From Oscillospiraceae bacterium (GTDB lineage: Bacteria; Bacillota; Clostridia; Oscillospirales; Oscillospiraceae): 21,383 nt of DNA. Shown here piece by piece: positions 14,237-20,992 of this stretch; within the stretch, counting starts at the first letter, position 1, and each line of letters begins with the position of its first letter. The stretch covers positions 1,207 to 22,589 of the forward strand of contig JAQUZL010000014.1 in assembly GCA_028691385.1 (NCBI GenBank), in the 5' to 3' direction. The position numbers and the translations under genes were made by a program. The notes under the pieces are model-generated. The model worked only from the letters and a program-made list of their open reading frames with translations. It made no database searches and had not been told where the DNA came from.

Positions 14237-14842
14237 ATGAAAACGCTGTTTCTCGATATGTATGGGGTCATCCTCAAGGAGAGCAAGGGGAATTTCCTGC
14301 CCTATACCTACGCGCACTTCCCTGCGCAGGAGCACGACCGGCTGACCCGGCTTATTCGCGGGGAAAAGCTGTTTACGCGAGCCAGCGCCGGCGAGCTGGA
14401 TTCGGACGAATTTCTGGCGCAGCTGGGGTATGCCGATCCCGGGTTTTCCATGCGGGATTATCTGGAGCGATACCTGACGCTGGATCCCGAATTTCTGCCC
14501 TTTGCGCGGGAATTTTCCGGTAAGTATTCCTTTGTATTGCTTTCCAACGATGTGTCGGCCTGGAGCCGGCATTTGATGGACTTTCATGGCCTGCGGCCCT
14601 ATTTTGCCGATGCCATCGTCAGCGCTGATGTGCACCTGCGCAAGCCAGACCCTGCCATTTTCGCGGCGGCGCTGGCGCGGCGGGGCGTTTTGCCCGGCGA
14701 TTGCCTGTTTGTGGATAACAGCGTGGCGAACCTGAACGCGGCCGAGGCGGCGGGCATTCATCCCATCCTGTTTAGCCGGGATGGCGAAGCCTACGACGGC
14801 GAAACGATAACCGGTTTTTCCCAGCTGGCAAAGCTTCTTTAA
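14237..14842 (+). CDS. HAD-superfamily (subfamily IA) hydrolase with DMYGV motif (201 aa)
   Basis: A predicted hydrolase with a small alpha-helical cap. Motif I reads FLDMYGV: Asp7 is the nucleophile, but residue 9, usually the acid/base Asp, is Tyr, as in haloacid dehalogenases (DAYGT). Motif II is LLSND (Ser102 region), motif III Lys in RKPDPAIF, motif IV FVDNSVANL. Because dehalogenases and a few other groups use this Tyr variant, neither phosphatase nor dehalogenase activity can be claimed. The ATG has no clear ribosome site and lies ten bases after the preceding stop, which suggests reinitiation. A strong terminator follows. Confidence 0.85.
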   Translation: MKTLFLDMYGVILKESKGNFLPYTYAHFPAQEHDRLTRLIRGEKLFTRASAGELDSDEFLAQLGYADPGFSMRDYLERYLTLDPEFLPFAREFSGKYSFVLLSNDVSAWSRHLMDFHGLRPYFADAIVSADVHLRKPDPAIFAAALARRGVLPGDCLFVDNSVANLNAAEAAGIHPILFSRDGEAYDGETITGFSQLAKLL

Positions 14843-14846
14843 CGCC

Positions 14847-14881
14847 AAAGACGGCGGAGAACATTCTCCGCCGTCTTTTTT
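14847..14881 (+). terminator. Terminator after the HAD-IA gene, probably bidirectional
   Basis: Long stem AAGACGGCGGAGAA / TTCTCCGCCGTCTT with a two- to three-base loop, then TTTTTTG on plus. The convergent PfkB gene ends 14 bases further on, so it may stop both transcripts. Confidence 0.88.
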
Positions 14882-14894
14882 GTTTGCTACGCTG

Positions 14895-15854
14895 TTATTG
14901 CTGGGCGTCGTAGGACTGGCTGTAGAACGCTTCGCGTTCCTTCATCCAGGCCAGGTCGATTTCGCCGGTATCCACATAGCGGCGCACCACATCGTAGGTG
15001 GGCAGCCCCGCCCGGCCGCCGATAGACATGCACTTGATGGCCGACACGCCGCTGGACAGCCGCGCGCACTCTTTGGCATCCCAGCCTGCCAGCAGGCCAT
15101 AAAGGAAAGAGCCGTGGAACACGTCCCCTGCGCCGGTGGTATCCACCACCGAAACCTTATGGGCAGGCAGCTCAAAATATTCTCCCTTGCTCAGGCCCAC
15201 AAGCCCCTTATCGCCCAGGGTAATGATGGCGGTTTCCGCGCCGCGGGAAACGATGTCCGCCAGCGCCTCCCGATGGGATACGCCGTGATAGCGGCTTTCG
15301 TAATAAAACTCAGAGGGGATAAACGCGTCGGTATAGGGGATCATGGCTTCGATCTTCTCGGAATAACCGTCCGCATCGAAGGCTACCTTGCCGCCCACTT
15401 CGTGAATCCACTTGGCGGCCTGAATTTCCGGCTCGCCATAGCTGGACAGCAGCAGCGCCTGCGCGCTCTTGATAAAGCTTTCGTCCAAATCGGCTACCGT
15501 AAGCGGCCGGCAGCGCATCCCGTTATACAAAATGTTGCGGCTGCCCTCGCGGTCGGAAAGCACCATGCACAGCGGCGTTGTGCCCTCGGGATCCACAACC
15601 ATCTGGGAAACGTCCACGCCGTTGCGCTGATAATCCCGCAGCTGCGCATGACCCAGCGAATCGTCGCCCACTACGCCGATCATGGCGCAGGGCACACCCA
15701 GCCGCCCCAGCGCCGCCATGCCCGAGGGCACCTTGCCGCCGTACTGATAGCTTTGCATGAGCAGGCGCGCGCCCTGATTGTAAGTGGGCAGTTTATCAAT
15801 GTTTACCAGCATGTCGGCCACGCCGCCGCCGATCCCGATCGCTTTCATGTTCAT
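14895..15854 (-). CDS. PfkB-family carbohydrate kinase (319 aa)
   Basis: ATP-dependent sugar or nucleoside kinase of the ribokinase/fructokinase superfamily. Glycine-rich substrate region GIGGGVADMLVNIDKLP (7-23), PfkB signature 1 around YGGKVPSGMAALGRLG (38-53), VVGDDSLG (61-68), and signature 2 DTTGAGDVFHGSF (238-250) with catalytic Asp244. Length fits. GGAGGG upstream supports ATG 15854. Substrate unknown: the region lacks a diagnostic neighbour. It has its own consensus promoter (15903-15931) and ends against the convergent HAD-IA operon. Confidence 0.92.
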   Translation of the reverse strand: MNMKAIGIGGGVADMLVNIDKLPTYNQGARLLMQSYQYGGKVPSGMAALGRLGVPCAMIGVVGDDSLGHAQLRDYQRNGVDVSQMVVDPEGTTPLCMVLSDREGSRNILYNGMRCRPLTVADLDESFIKSAQALLLSSYGEPEIQAAKWIHEVGGKVAFDADGYSEKIEAMIPYTDAFIPSEFYYESRYHGVSHREALADIVSRGAETAIITLGDKGLVGLSKGEYFELPAHKVSVVDTTGAGDVFHGSFLYGLLAGWDAKECARLSSGVSAIKCMSIGGRAGLPTYDVVRRYVDTGEIDLAWMKEREAFYSQSYDAQQ

Positions 15855-15902
15855 AGGAAACCCTCCATCATAATAATTGAAAAGGTTTTTATTTTTTTCT
15901 TT

Positions 15903-15931
15903 ATCTTAGCAATCCCCCGGCAGGTTGTCAA
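15903..15931 (-). promoter_or_regulatory. Promoter of the PfkB kinase gene
   Basis: Minus strand perfect TTGACA (15931-15926), 17-bp spacer, TAAGAT (15908-15903). Confidence 0.85.
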
Positions 15932-15963
15932 TAAAAAAGCACTTCGGCCGAAGGCCGAAGTGC
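15932..15963 (-). terminator. Terminator insulating the PfkB promoter from the repeat region
   Basis: Minus strand: an 11-bp stem GCACTTCGGCC / GGCCGAAGTGC with a three-base loop, followed by TTTTTTAT, and then directly by the PfkB -35 box. It would stop transcripts coming through the repeat block from the MerR side. Confidence 0.75.
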
Positions 15964-15964
15964 G

Positions 15965-16175
15965 AAGGCAGCTAAGAGCAACTGCTGACCCAGAGAAGCG
16001 AGCAAGCGACAATAGGGCGTCAGCCCTATGACAGCGAGAAAGCCCCTCGCCAAAGGCGAGGGGCTAGGGCAGCCAAGAGTTCTTGCTGACGATGATGCCT
16101 CTCGGAACACCAAAGGTGTTCGGAGAGGCGGCAGCGAAACACGAGGGCTGCCAAGAGTAATTGCTGACGATGAAA
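15965..16175 (+). repeat. Repeat module d (copy 1)
   Basis: Three sub-units, each a hairpin next to an 'AGC(C/T)AAGAG....TGCTGAC' or 'GCCAAGAG....TGCTGAC' tail. Visible stems: AGGGC/GCCCT (16014-16027), AGCCCCTCGCC/GGCGAGGGGCT (16044-16069), GAACACC/GGTGTTC (16105-16121) and GGCAGC/GCTGCC (16128-16150). A near-identical copy lies at 17236-17447. Confidence 0.85.
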
Positions 16176-16270
16176 AAGTTCGCCGTGGGTTGCCTGCCCT
16201 CGGGAACGATACCTTGACCGTCACCGCGGCCTTTCCACGATAAAAGGGTCAAGGGATACCATCCCTTGGG
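16176..16270 (+). repeat. Repeat module a alone
   Basis: TTCGCCGTGGGTTGCCTGCC, CTCGGGAACGATACCTTGAC, AAAGGGTC and the hairpin AAGGGATACCATCCCTT. Unlike the other copies it is not followed by module b but by module c. Confidence 0.8.
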
Positions 16271-16288
16271 CTTTCCGTCAACTGCCCT

Positions 16289-16654
16289 AAGGGGGACTCG
16301 CCTCCGGCGGGGGTTAAGCCCTTGTGCGGAAGCAAACCAAGTGCTGCAAGCGCGTCCGCTATTTGGGCATTCCTGCGGAATGCCCTATCGCTTCCGCGCA
16401 AGCCGTGTTTCGGCGTAGCCGAAACACTCGGAAGAGGGGACGTTATTTTGCCACCGCTCCCGTGATTGCCGCTGCGCGGCAACACTGCGCTGGGATTCCA
16501 CGTGTTTTAGCTGCCAGTGCCGCTGGGGCGGCACTGGTTTTCCCCCTAGCGCCCCCATTCCCCCTCCCATCTGGGGACACCCCAGACCCCGAAAGCGCCT
16601 TGTCAAAGGCAAGGCGCGAGGGGAGCTAAGACTTCCTGCTGACGATGAAGAACA
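16289..16654 (+). repeat. Composite repeat: module c, partial b and linker e (copy 1)
   Basis: Module c has an outer stem GCGGAAGC (16326-16333) / GCTTCCGC (16390-16397) enclosing GGGCATTCC / GGAATGCCC (16365-16385), then GTGTTTCGGC / GCCGAAACAC (16405-16427). A b-type segment follows with GTGATTGCCGC / GCGGCAACAC (16462-16485) and CCAGTGCCGC / GCGGCACTGG. Linker e holds CTGGGGACACCCCAG and CGCCTTG/CAAGGCG. The whole recurs about 614 bp later. Confidence 0.85.
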
Positions 16655-16885
16655 GGTTTGTCGCAGGCTGCCTGCCCTCGGGAACGATGCTTTTGGCGTC
16701 TTCGCAGCTTCTCCACGATAAAAGGGTCAAGGGATACCATCCCTTGTGAAGGTTCTTGCTATCTCTTTTTTTGCACCGCTCTCATATTGCCGCTGCGCGG
16801 TAATATTGCGCTCAGTTTGAGGGTGTTTCAGCTGCCAGTGCCGCTGGAGCGGCGCTGGTTAGGGGTGGCTACCCCTTGAGGGGAA
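16655..16885 (+). repeat. Repeat cassette a+b (copy 5)
   Basis: Module a from ~16655 to the AAGGGATACCATCCCTT hairpin, module b from ~16750. The closing hairpin reads AGGGGT / ACCCCT (16861-16876) instead of AGGGAT / ATCCCT: both sides changed together. Confidence 0.85.
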
Positions 16886-16902
16886 TCCCTGCCAACTGGC
16901 AT

Positions 16903-17235
16903 AAGGAGGACTCGCCTCCGGCGGGGGCTAAGCCCTTGTGCGGAAGCAAACCAAGTACTGCAAGCGCGTCCGCTATTTGGGCATTCCTGCGGAATGCCCT
17001 ATCGCTTCCGCGCGAGCCGTGTTTCGGCGTAGCCGAAACACGCGGAAGAGGGGGCGTTGTTTTATCACCGCTCCCGTGATTGCCGCTGTGCGGCAACACT
17101 GCGCTTGGTTTGAGCGCGTTTCAGCCGCCAGCGCCGCTGGGGCGGCACGGGTTTGATGCGTCTCCTTGTTCCCCTTAACAATCCCCAGCACCCCTCCCGT
17201 CTGGGGACACCCCGGGAGCGTTTCGCCTACGGCAA
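16903..17235 (+). repeat. Composite repeat: module c, partial b and linker e (copy 2)
   Basis: Same order and almost the same sequence as 16289-16654, offset by 614 bp at the c module and 630 bp at CTGGGGACACCCC. The second b stem is more diverged (CCAGCGCCGC / GCGGCACGGG). Confidence 0.85.
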
Positions 17236-17447
17236 GGCGCGAGGGCAGCTAAGAGCAACTGCTGACGCTGAAGAGCGAGCAAGCGACAATAGGGCGTCAG
17301 CCCTATGACAGCGAGAAAGCCCCTCGCCAAAGGCGAGGGGCTAGGGTAGCCAAGAGTTTTTGCCGACGATGATGCCGGCAGGAACACCAAAGGTGTTCCC
17401 AGAGGCGGCAGCGAAACACGAGGGCAGCCAAGAGTAATTGCTGACAC
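17236..17447 (+). repeat. Repeat module d (copy 2)
   Basis: Near copy of 15965-16175 with the same sub-unit order. The middle hairpin AGCCCCTCGCC/GGCGAGGGGCT and its flanks are identical; the AACACC/GGTGTT stem has different outer flanks (GGCAG against CAGAG rather than TCTCG against CGGAGA). Confidence 0.85.
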
Positions 17448-17449
17448 CG

Positions 17450-17660
17450 AAAATGGGTTCGCCGCAGGCTGCTCGCCCTCGGGAATGATACCCCGGGCGT
17501 TTCCGCAACTTCTCCCCGATGAAAGGGTCAAGGGATACCATCCCTTGTGGAGGTTCTTGCTATCTCTTTTTTTGCACCGCTCTCATATTGCCGCTTCACG
17601 GCAATACTGCGCTTGGTTTGAGTGTGTTTCAGCTGCCAGTGCCGCTATGGCGGCACTGGG
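17450..17660 (+). repeat. Repeat cassette a+b (copy 6), overlapping the end of the MerR gene
   Basis: Module a from GGTTCGCCGCAGGCTGC to AAGGGATACCATCCCTT, module b with ATATTGCCGC-type stem and CCAGTGCCGC / GCGGCACTGG (17636-17659). It ends inside the MerR coding region, whose stop codon (17629-17631) lies within module b. Confidence 0.85.
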
Positions 17661-18381
17661 TAGCGGCAATGGCGTCGGCCATGAATTGCGCCGTGCCCGC
17701 CCCGTGGGCGTCGATATGCGCGGTAAAGCGCGGGTCGGCAACGTACATCTGCCCCAGATTTTGCAGCATTTCATCGCTGCAGGGGTAGTACCACCGCGTG
17801 ATGTGCGCCTGCCAATCGCGCACCGGCTGCTGCACCTCCTCCGACGCGGGCTCCTGTGCGCGATGCGCGGCAAAGGCGGCAAAGATTGCCTCGGCCTGTT
17901 CGTCCGCCTCCTGCTGCCGGGCAGCGGTGCGTCCGGCCGTTTTTTTGCGGAACTGGGCGTATTCATCGGTATGACCCCAGCGCGCCTTGGCCTCGGCAGC
18001 GAGTTTGTCTTGTTCTTCCTTGAGCTTTGTTTCGTCAAAGGGTTCGAATTTCATAGGGCTGTCTCCTTTCAAAATCCCGTCGATGGCGTCGATCAGGCCG
18101 TCAAGCCGGTCGCGGCGCAGCATAAGCAGCCGCCGCTGGCCGCGCAGTGCCTCGTCGGCATCGTACCGGGGATCGTGAAGAATGGTGCAGATGTCCTTCA
18201 ACGGGAATTTGAGCTCGCGAAAAAACAGGATCTGCTGAAGCTTGGTCAGCGTTTCCATGTCGTATAACCGATAGCCGGCTTCGGTCACAGCGCTGGGCGG
18301 CAGTAGCCCGATTTCGTCATAATAGCGCAGGGCGCGCACGCTGATCCCCGCGCGGCGGCTCACTTCCTGTACGGTCATCAT
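17629..18381 (-). CDS. MerR-family regulator with TipAS-like ligand-binding domain (250 aa)
   Basis: A drug- or ligand-responsive activator of the TipA/Mta type. N-terminal MerR winged HTH (3-~70: MTVQEVSRRAGISVRALRYY), a linker helix (~75-105), and a TipAS domain (~115-240) with WGHTDEYAQF, WYYPCSDEMLQNLGQMYVADPRFTAHID split by short loops. AGGAGG upstream fixes ATG 18381. The last ten residues (TQCRHSGTGS) and the stop codon are encoded by intergenic repeat DNA, so the native C-terminus has been replaced, probably losing only a few residues. The target may be itself, since no transporter is adjacent. Its own promoter carries a MerR-type operator (18406-18436). Confidence 0.93.
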   Translation of the reverse strand: MMTVQEVSRRAGISVRALRYYDEIGLLPPSAVTEAGYRLYDMETLTKLQQILFFRELKFPLKDICTILHDPRYDADEALRGQRRLLMLRRDRLDGLIDAIDGILKGDSPMKFEPFDETKLKEEQDKLAAEAKARWGHTDEYAQFRKKTAGRTAARQQEADEQAEAIFAAFAAHRAQEPASEEVQQPVRDWQAHITRWYYPCSDEMLQNLGQMYVADPRFTAHIDAHGAGTAQFMADAIAATQCRHSGTGS

Positions 18382-18405
18382 TTGTCATTCCTCCTGACAT
18401 GAAAG

Positions 18406-18436
18406 AAGATAAACCCTCACGCAACGTCAAGGTCAA
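18406..18436 (-). promoter_or_regulatory. MerR-type autoregulated promoter with 19-bp spacer and operator
   Basis: Minus strand TTGACC (18436-18431), 19-bp spacer, TATCTT (18411-18406). An imperfect dyad ACCCTCACG (18413-18421) - CAA - CGTCAAGGT (18425-18433) lies between -35 and -10, matching 7 of 9 per half. The overlong spacer with a central dyad is the hallmark of promoters activated by MerR proteins through DNA distortion. Confidence 0.75.
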
Positions 18437-18440
18437 GCAT

Positions 18441-18472
18441 AAAATTTCCCGGCGTCAAAAAGCGCCGGGAAA
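18441..18472 (-). terminator. Terminator of the AraC-GNAT operon
   Basis: Stem TTTCCCGGCG / CGCCGGGAAA with an eight-base loop, then TTTT on the minus strand, directly after the GNAT stop. It separates this operon from the MerR promoter. Confidence 0.8.
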
Positions 18473-18476
18473 CCGA

Positions 18477-18971
18477 TTATTTCATCCGTTTTTCCATCTG
18501 GAACTGCCGCTCCTGGGCATCGTGCGGATCCTGAATGTGCACGATGGAAAAGCCGCACTTGTTTACATAAAAGTTGTGGTTGCGGCGGGAAAATCCCGGC
18601 GTCTCGGTGCGCCACACCAGGGTGTCGGGGAAGGCCTTTTCCGCAAACTCCCAGGCGATGGTGCCGATGCCGTGATCGTGTAGATCGGGATCGACGCACA
18701 TGCAGCCCAGAAAATTCTCGTGGTTTGTATTGATCCAAAGGAACATGCAGCCCACGGCGCGGCCATCCTTGACCATGGTAAAGGACACTACCCCTTCGTG
18801 CAGACCCCATTGTCTTAAAAAAGTGCCGTCGTCATATCCGGGAGGGCCACCGGCCTTTCCCAAAAACTCCATGGAGTCCTTGTCAAACGCCGCTTTGAAG
18901 ATGGGCGTCAGCGCGGGAATGTCTTCCTGTGTGAACGTGCGAAACGTAATGCCTTTATAAGTCTGTTCCAT
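18477..18971 (-). CDS. GNAT-family N-acetyltransferase (164 aa)
   Basis: Predicted acetyl-CoA-dependent N-acetyltransferase; substrate unknown. The core strand-turn-helix is CMCVDPDLHDHGIGTIAWEF (~90-109), with HDHGIG in place of the usual Q/RxxGxG/A pyrophosphate loop. The following part TETPGFSRRNHNFYVNKCGF (~122-141) matches the end of the fold, where a neighbour-residue pattern N-x-x-FY-x-KCGF is common. AGGAGG eight bases upstream fixes ATG 18971, which overlaps the 3' end of the AraC-family gene by 17 bp, so translation is coupled. A terminator follows the stop. Confidence 0.9.
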   Translation of the reverse strand: MEQTYKGITFRTFTQEDIPALTPIFKAAFDKDSMEFLGKAGGPPGYDDGTFLRQWGLHEGVVSFTMVKDGRAVGCMFLWINTNHENFLGCMCVDPDLHDHGIGTIAWEFAEKAFPDTLVWRTETPGFSRRNHNFYVNKCGFSIVHIQDPHDAQERQFQMEKRMK

Positions 18972-19860
18972 GTGCTTGTCCTCCTTTAATGGGCATATAA
19001 AGATCCATACCGTTAAGATGATTCAGGGAGCCGTCAAATTCCAGGTGCTCCTCCAGCCCGGGGCGGGTAACATCCGCCTCGTAGCGGCTCTGCTCGATCC
19101 ACTTGCACAGCCGCTTCCACGCGGCGGGAATGGTCGTGCCAGGGTTCTCCTTCGTAAGATCGGGTACCGCGCACACCACATACAGCCCGCCGGGGAGCGT
19201 GCCCGCCTGCACCTCGTCACCGGTCACCGTCAGCGTGTCGGGCACCGTCAAATACACGCGATAGCCATAAGCCGGGTTTTCGGGCGTGGGGCAGGGATCG
19301 TCATGGCCGTAAATGCGCAGTGCGTCACGCTGCACGTTCAGCCCGCTGTGTTCATACCAGTTCTGCAGGATGGAAAACGCGGCGGTTTCGGGGTCGGGTC
19401 CATCGGCGCAGACGGTAACCACCCGCACCGGCGGCAGCTCCCGCAAAACCTTAATATCGGGATAGTCTTCCGTCATATTCGGTTCCTCCATAAAATAATG
19501 CTTCAGCACGTCGATGGCTGCCAGGCCGGGCCGGGCAAAGGGCTGCCGGCGATAAACACTGGGCGGAACGCCGAAGGCGCGCTTGAAGGCGCGGGTAAAG
19601 CTTTCCGCACCGGAAAAGCCCCATTCCAGCGCCGTGTCCAACACGGTGGCTCCGCCGGTTCGCAGAGTGTCCGCGGCGCAGGCCAGCCTGCGCTGACGCA
19701 CATACTCCTGCACGCTGTAACCCGTCACGGCGAAAAAAAGCCGGTATAGACTGGGCACCGACAGGTAAGCCTGCTGAGCCAGTGTTTTTACGCGCAGCGG
19801 CTCGCTCAAATGCGCCTCGGCGTAATCGACCGCCTGCTGGATGCGTTCATAATAGTTCAT
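18955..19860 (-). CDS. AraC-family regulator with GyrI-like effector domain (301 aa)
   Basis: N-terminal AraC/XylS DNA-binding domain (1-~105): two HTH motifs, first VKTLAQQAYLSVPSLYRLF, second VLDTALEWGFSGAESFTRAFKRAFGVPPSVYR. A C-terminal GyrI-like / Rob-type small-molecule domain (~125-290) begins PDIKVLRELPPVRVVTV and contains YGYRVYLTVPDTL and GGLYVVCAV. Such N-terminal-HTH plus GyrI fusions sense small toxic or cationic ligands. ATG 19860 is chosen because GGGAGGA is six bases upstream; codons before it belong to the leader. It overlaps and presumably co-regulates the GNAT gene. Confidence 0.93.
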   Translation of the reverse strand: MNYYERIQQAVDYAEAHLSEPLRVKTLAQQAYLSVPSLYRLFFAVTGYSVQEYVRQRRLACAADTLRTGGATVLDTALEWGFSGAESFTRAFKRAFGVPPSVYRRQPFARPGLAAIDVLKHYFMEEPNMTEDYPDIKVLRELPPVRVVTVCADGPDPETAAFSILQNWYEHSGLNVQRDALRIYGHDDPCPTPENPAYGYRVYLTVPDTLTVTGDEVQAGTLPGGLYVVCAVPDLTKENPGTTIPAAWKRLCKWIEQSRYEADVTRPGLEEHLEFDGSLNHLNGMDLYMPIKGGQAHGTDL

Positions 19861-19880
19861 GGATGTCCTCCCGGAAGTGC

Positions 19881-19932
19881 TTTTATCATAAACCATACCC
19901 TTGCCAAAAGCCTAACATTTTTTATCATAAAA
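19881..19932. promoter_or_regulatory. Paired near-palindromes upstream of the AraC-family gene
   Basis: TTTTATCATAAA at 19881-19892 and TTTTATCATAAAA at 19920-19932, 39 bp apart start to start, in the 5' region of the AraC-family gene and about 170 bp upstream of the divergent lipoprotein gene. Paired sites at this spacing are possible operators for an AraC-type protein (inference). TTTATGATAAAAG on the minus strand also resembles a -10 region, so they may overlap the promoter. Confidence 0.4.
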
Positions 19933-19948
19933 GCCGTTGCCGGCATTT

Positions 19949-19978
19949 TTGTTCCTTTTCATCACTCTGGGGTAAACT
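19949..19978 (+). promoter_or_regulatory. Possible promoter of the last lipoprotein gene
   Basis: TTGTTC (19949-19954), 18-bp spacer, TAAACT (19973-19978), 112 bp upstream of the ATG. Confidence 0.4.
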
Positions 19979-20089
19979 AATACTAAATCCAAAAATAAGC
20001 GCTGCGCCATGACGAAAAAAGGCAGAAATCGGCAATCTATCCCCAGGGAAAAAACTCACCCGTACTTTCGACCCTGAAGGAGGCTTTCC

Positions 20090-20911
20090 ATGAAACGTAT
20101 GCTCCCGCTGCTGCTGTGCGTCGTGCTGATGGGCTGCGCCGCCCCGGTCGCCCAACCCGTTTCAACCGACACCGCCCCCGCCGCCACGCAGGCTCTCCCC
20201 ACCGCCACGCCCGAACCCACGGAGAAGCCCTGGAAGATGGATCTTCTGGCGAATTTCGACATGGATTCGTCCGATACGCTCTGGCAGATTGAAAGCTACC
20301 TGCATGAGCAGGGCATTACGCTCTCCGACGGCGAAGGCTGCTACTGCCCCTTGTCTTGCGGTGCGGTGGTGTTTTATCGCCGGGGTGAGTTCGTCCTCTT
20401 TGATGACGCCCGTACCGCCCGCGCCGTCATAACCAGCGCCGATTACCCCGACACCATCGGCGACTATCGCCTGAACGGCAGCCTTCGTTTGGTCAGCGAC
20501 ACCAACTTTTCCGGTCATATCCGCCGGGTGCTGCCCGGTGAGTTTGAAAACGACGCTGTGCCGATTGGCAAAGTTGCAGCCGTGGATCTGTCCGCTCCCA
20601 TCCGCTACGCGACGCTGCATTACGACACCACGCAGGGAAATCGGCTGGATATATCCGCCTATGGCCCGCAATATACGTTGACCTCGCCGGGCGAGGCACA
20701 CGAGGCGAACGGGCAGGCCTATGAGCTGGTGAAAGACACCGCCGGTGAAAAAAATGTGACTTTGCGCGTGAAAAAAGGCGAGTGGACTTATGAAATCTCG
20801 CTGTCCGCTGTTGAAAAGGGGCAGGTGTTCCTGACCCAACAGGAGATGACGCCTGAGATTGCCGAGCATCTGCTGGGCATGATCTCATGGGAAACTTTCC
20901 GCTGGGAATAA
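20090..20911 (+). CDS. Predicted lipoprotein of unknown function (273 aa)
   Basis: Signal sequence MKRMLPLLLCVVLMGC with lipobox and lipidated Cys at residue 16, then a Thr/Ala/Pro-rich linker (to ~46) and a ~225-residue exported domain. The domain is mostly beta-rich (YRLNGSLRLVSDTNFSGH, LRVKKGEWTYEISLSAVE) and holds CYCPLSC, three Cys within seven residues, probably disulfide-linked outside the cell. I do not recognise the family. AAGGAGG seven bases before the ATG is a strong ribosome site. It is divergent from the AraC-GNAT operon and followed by a terminator, hence probably monocistronic. A different protein from the lipoprotein on the integrated element; they share only the lipoprotein signal and linker type. 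Confidence 0.9.
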   Translation: MKRMLPLLLCVVLMGCAAPVAQPVSTDTAPAATQALPTATPEPTEKPWKMDLLANFDMDSSDTLWQIESYLHEQGITLSDGEGCYCPLSCGAVVFYRRGEFVLFDDARTARAVITSADYPDTIGDYRLNGSLRLVSDTNFSGHIRRVLPGEFENDAVPIGKVAAVDLSAPIRYATLHYDTTQGNRLDISAYGPQYTLTSPGEAHEANGQAYELVKDTAGEKNVTLRVKKGEWTYEISLSAVEKGQVFLTQQEMTPEIAEHLLGMISWETFRWE

Positions 20912-20954
20912 CCTCGGCGGCAAAGCCCGCCAAAGGAGCTGAACCATCATGACA

Positions 20955-20992
20955 AGAAAATGGCCGGAGCTTTTCTGGCCGTTTTCTTTTTT
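20955..20992 (+). terminator. Terminator of the lipoprotein gene
   Basis: Stem AGAAAATGGCC / GGCCGTTTTCT (one G-T wobble) followed by TTTTTTG. Confidence 0.8.

Noticed and set aside
14880..16031. 383-codon open frame on the plus strand
   Set aside because: Antisense to the PfkB kinase and then continues into repeat DNA; no motif or ribosome site.
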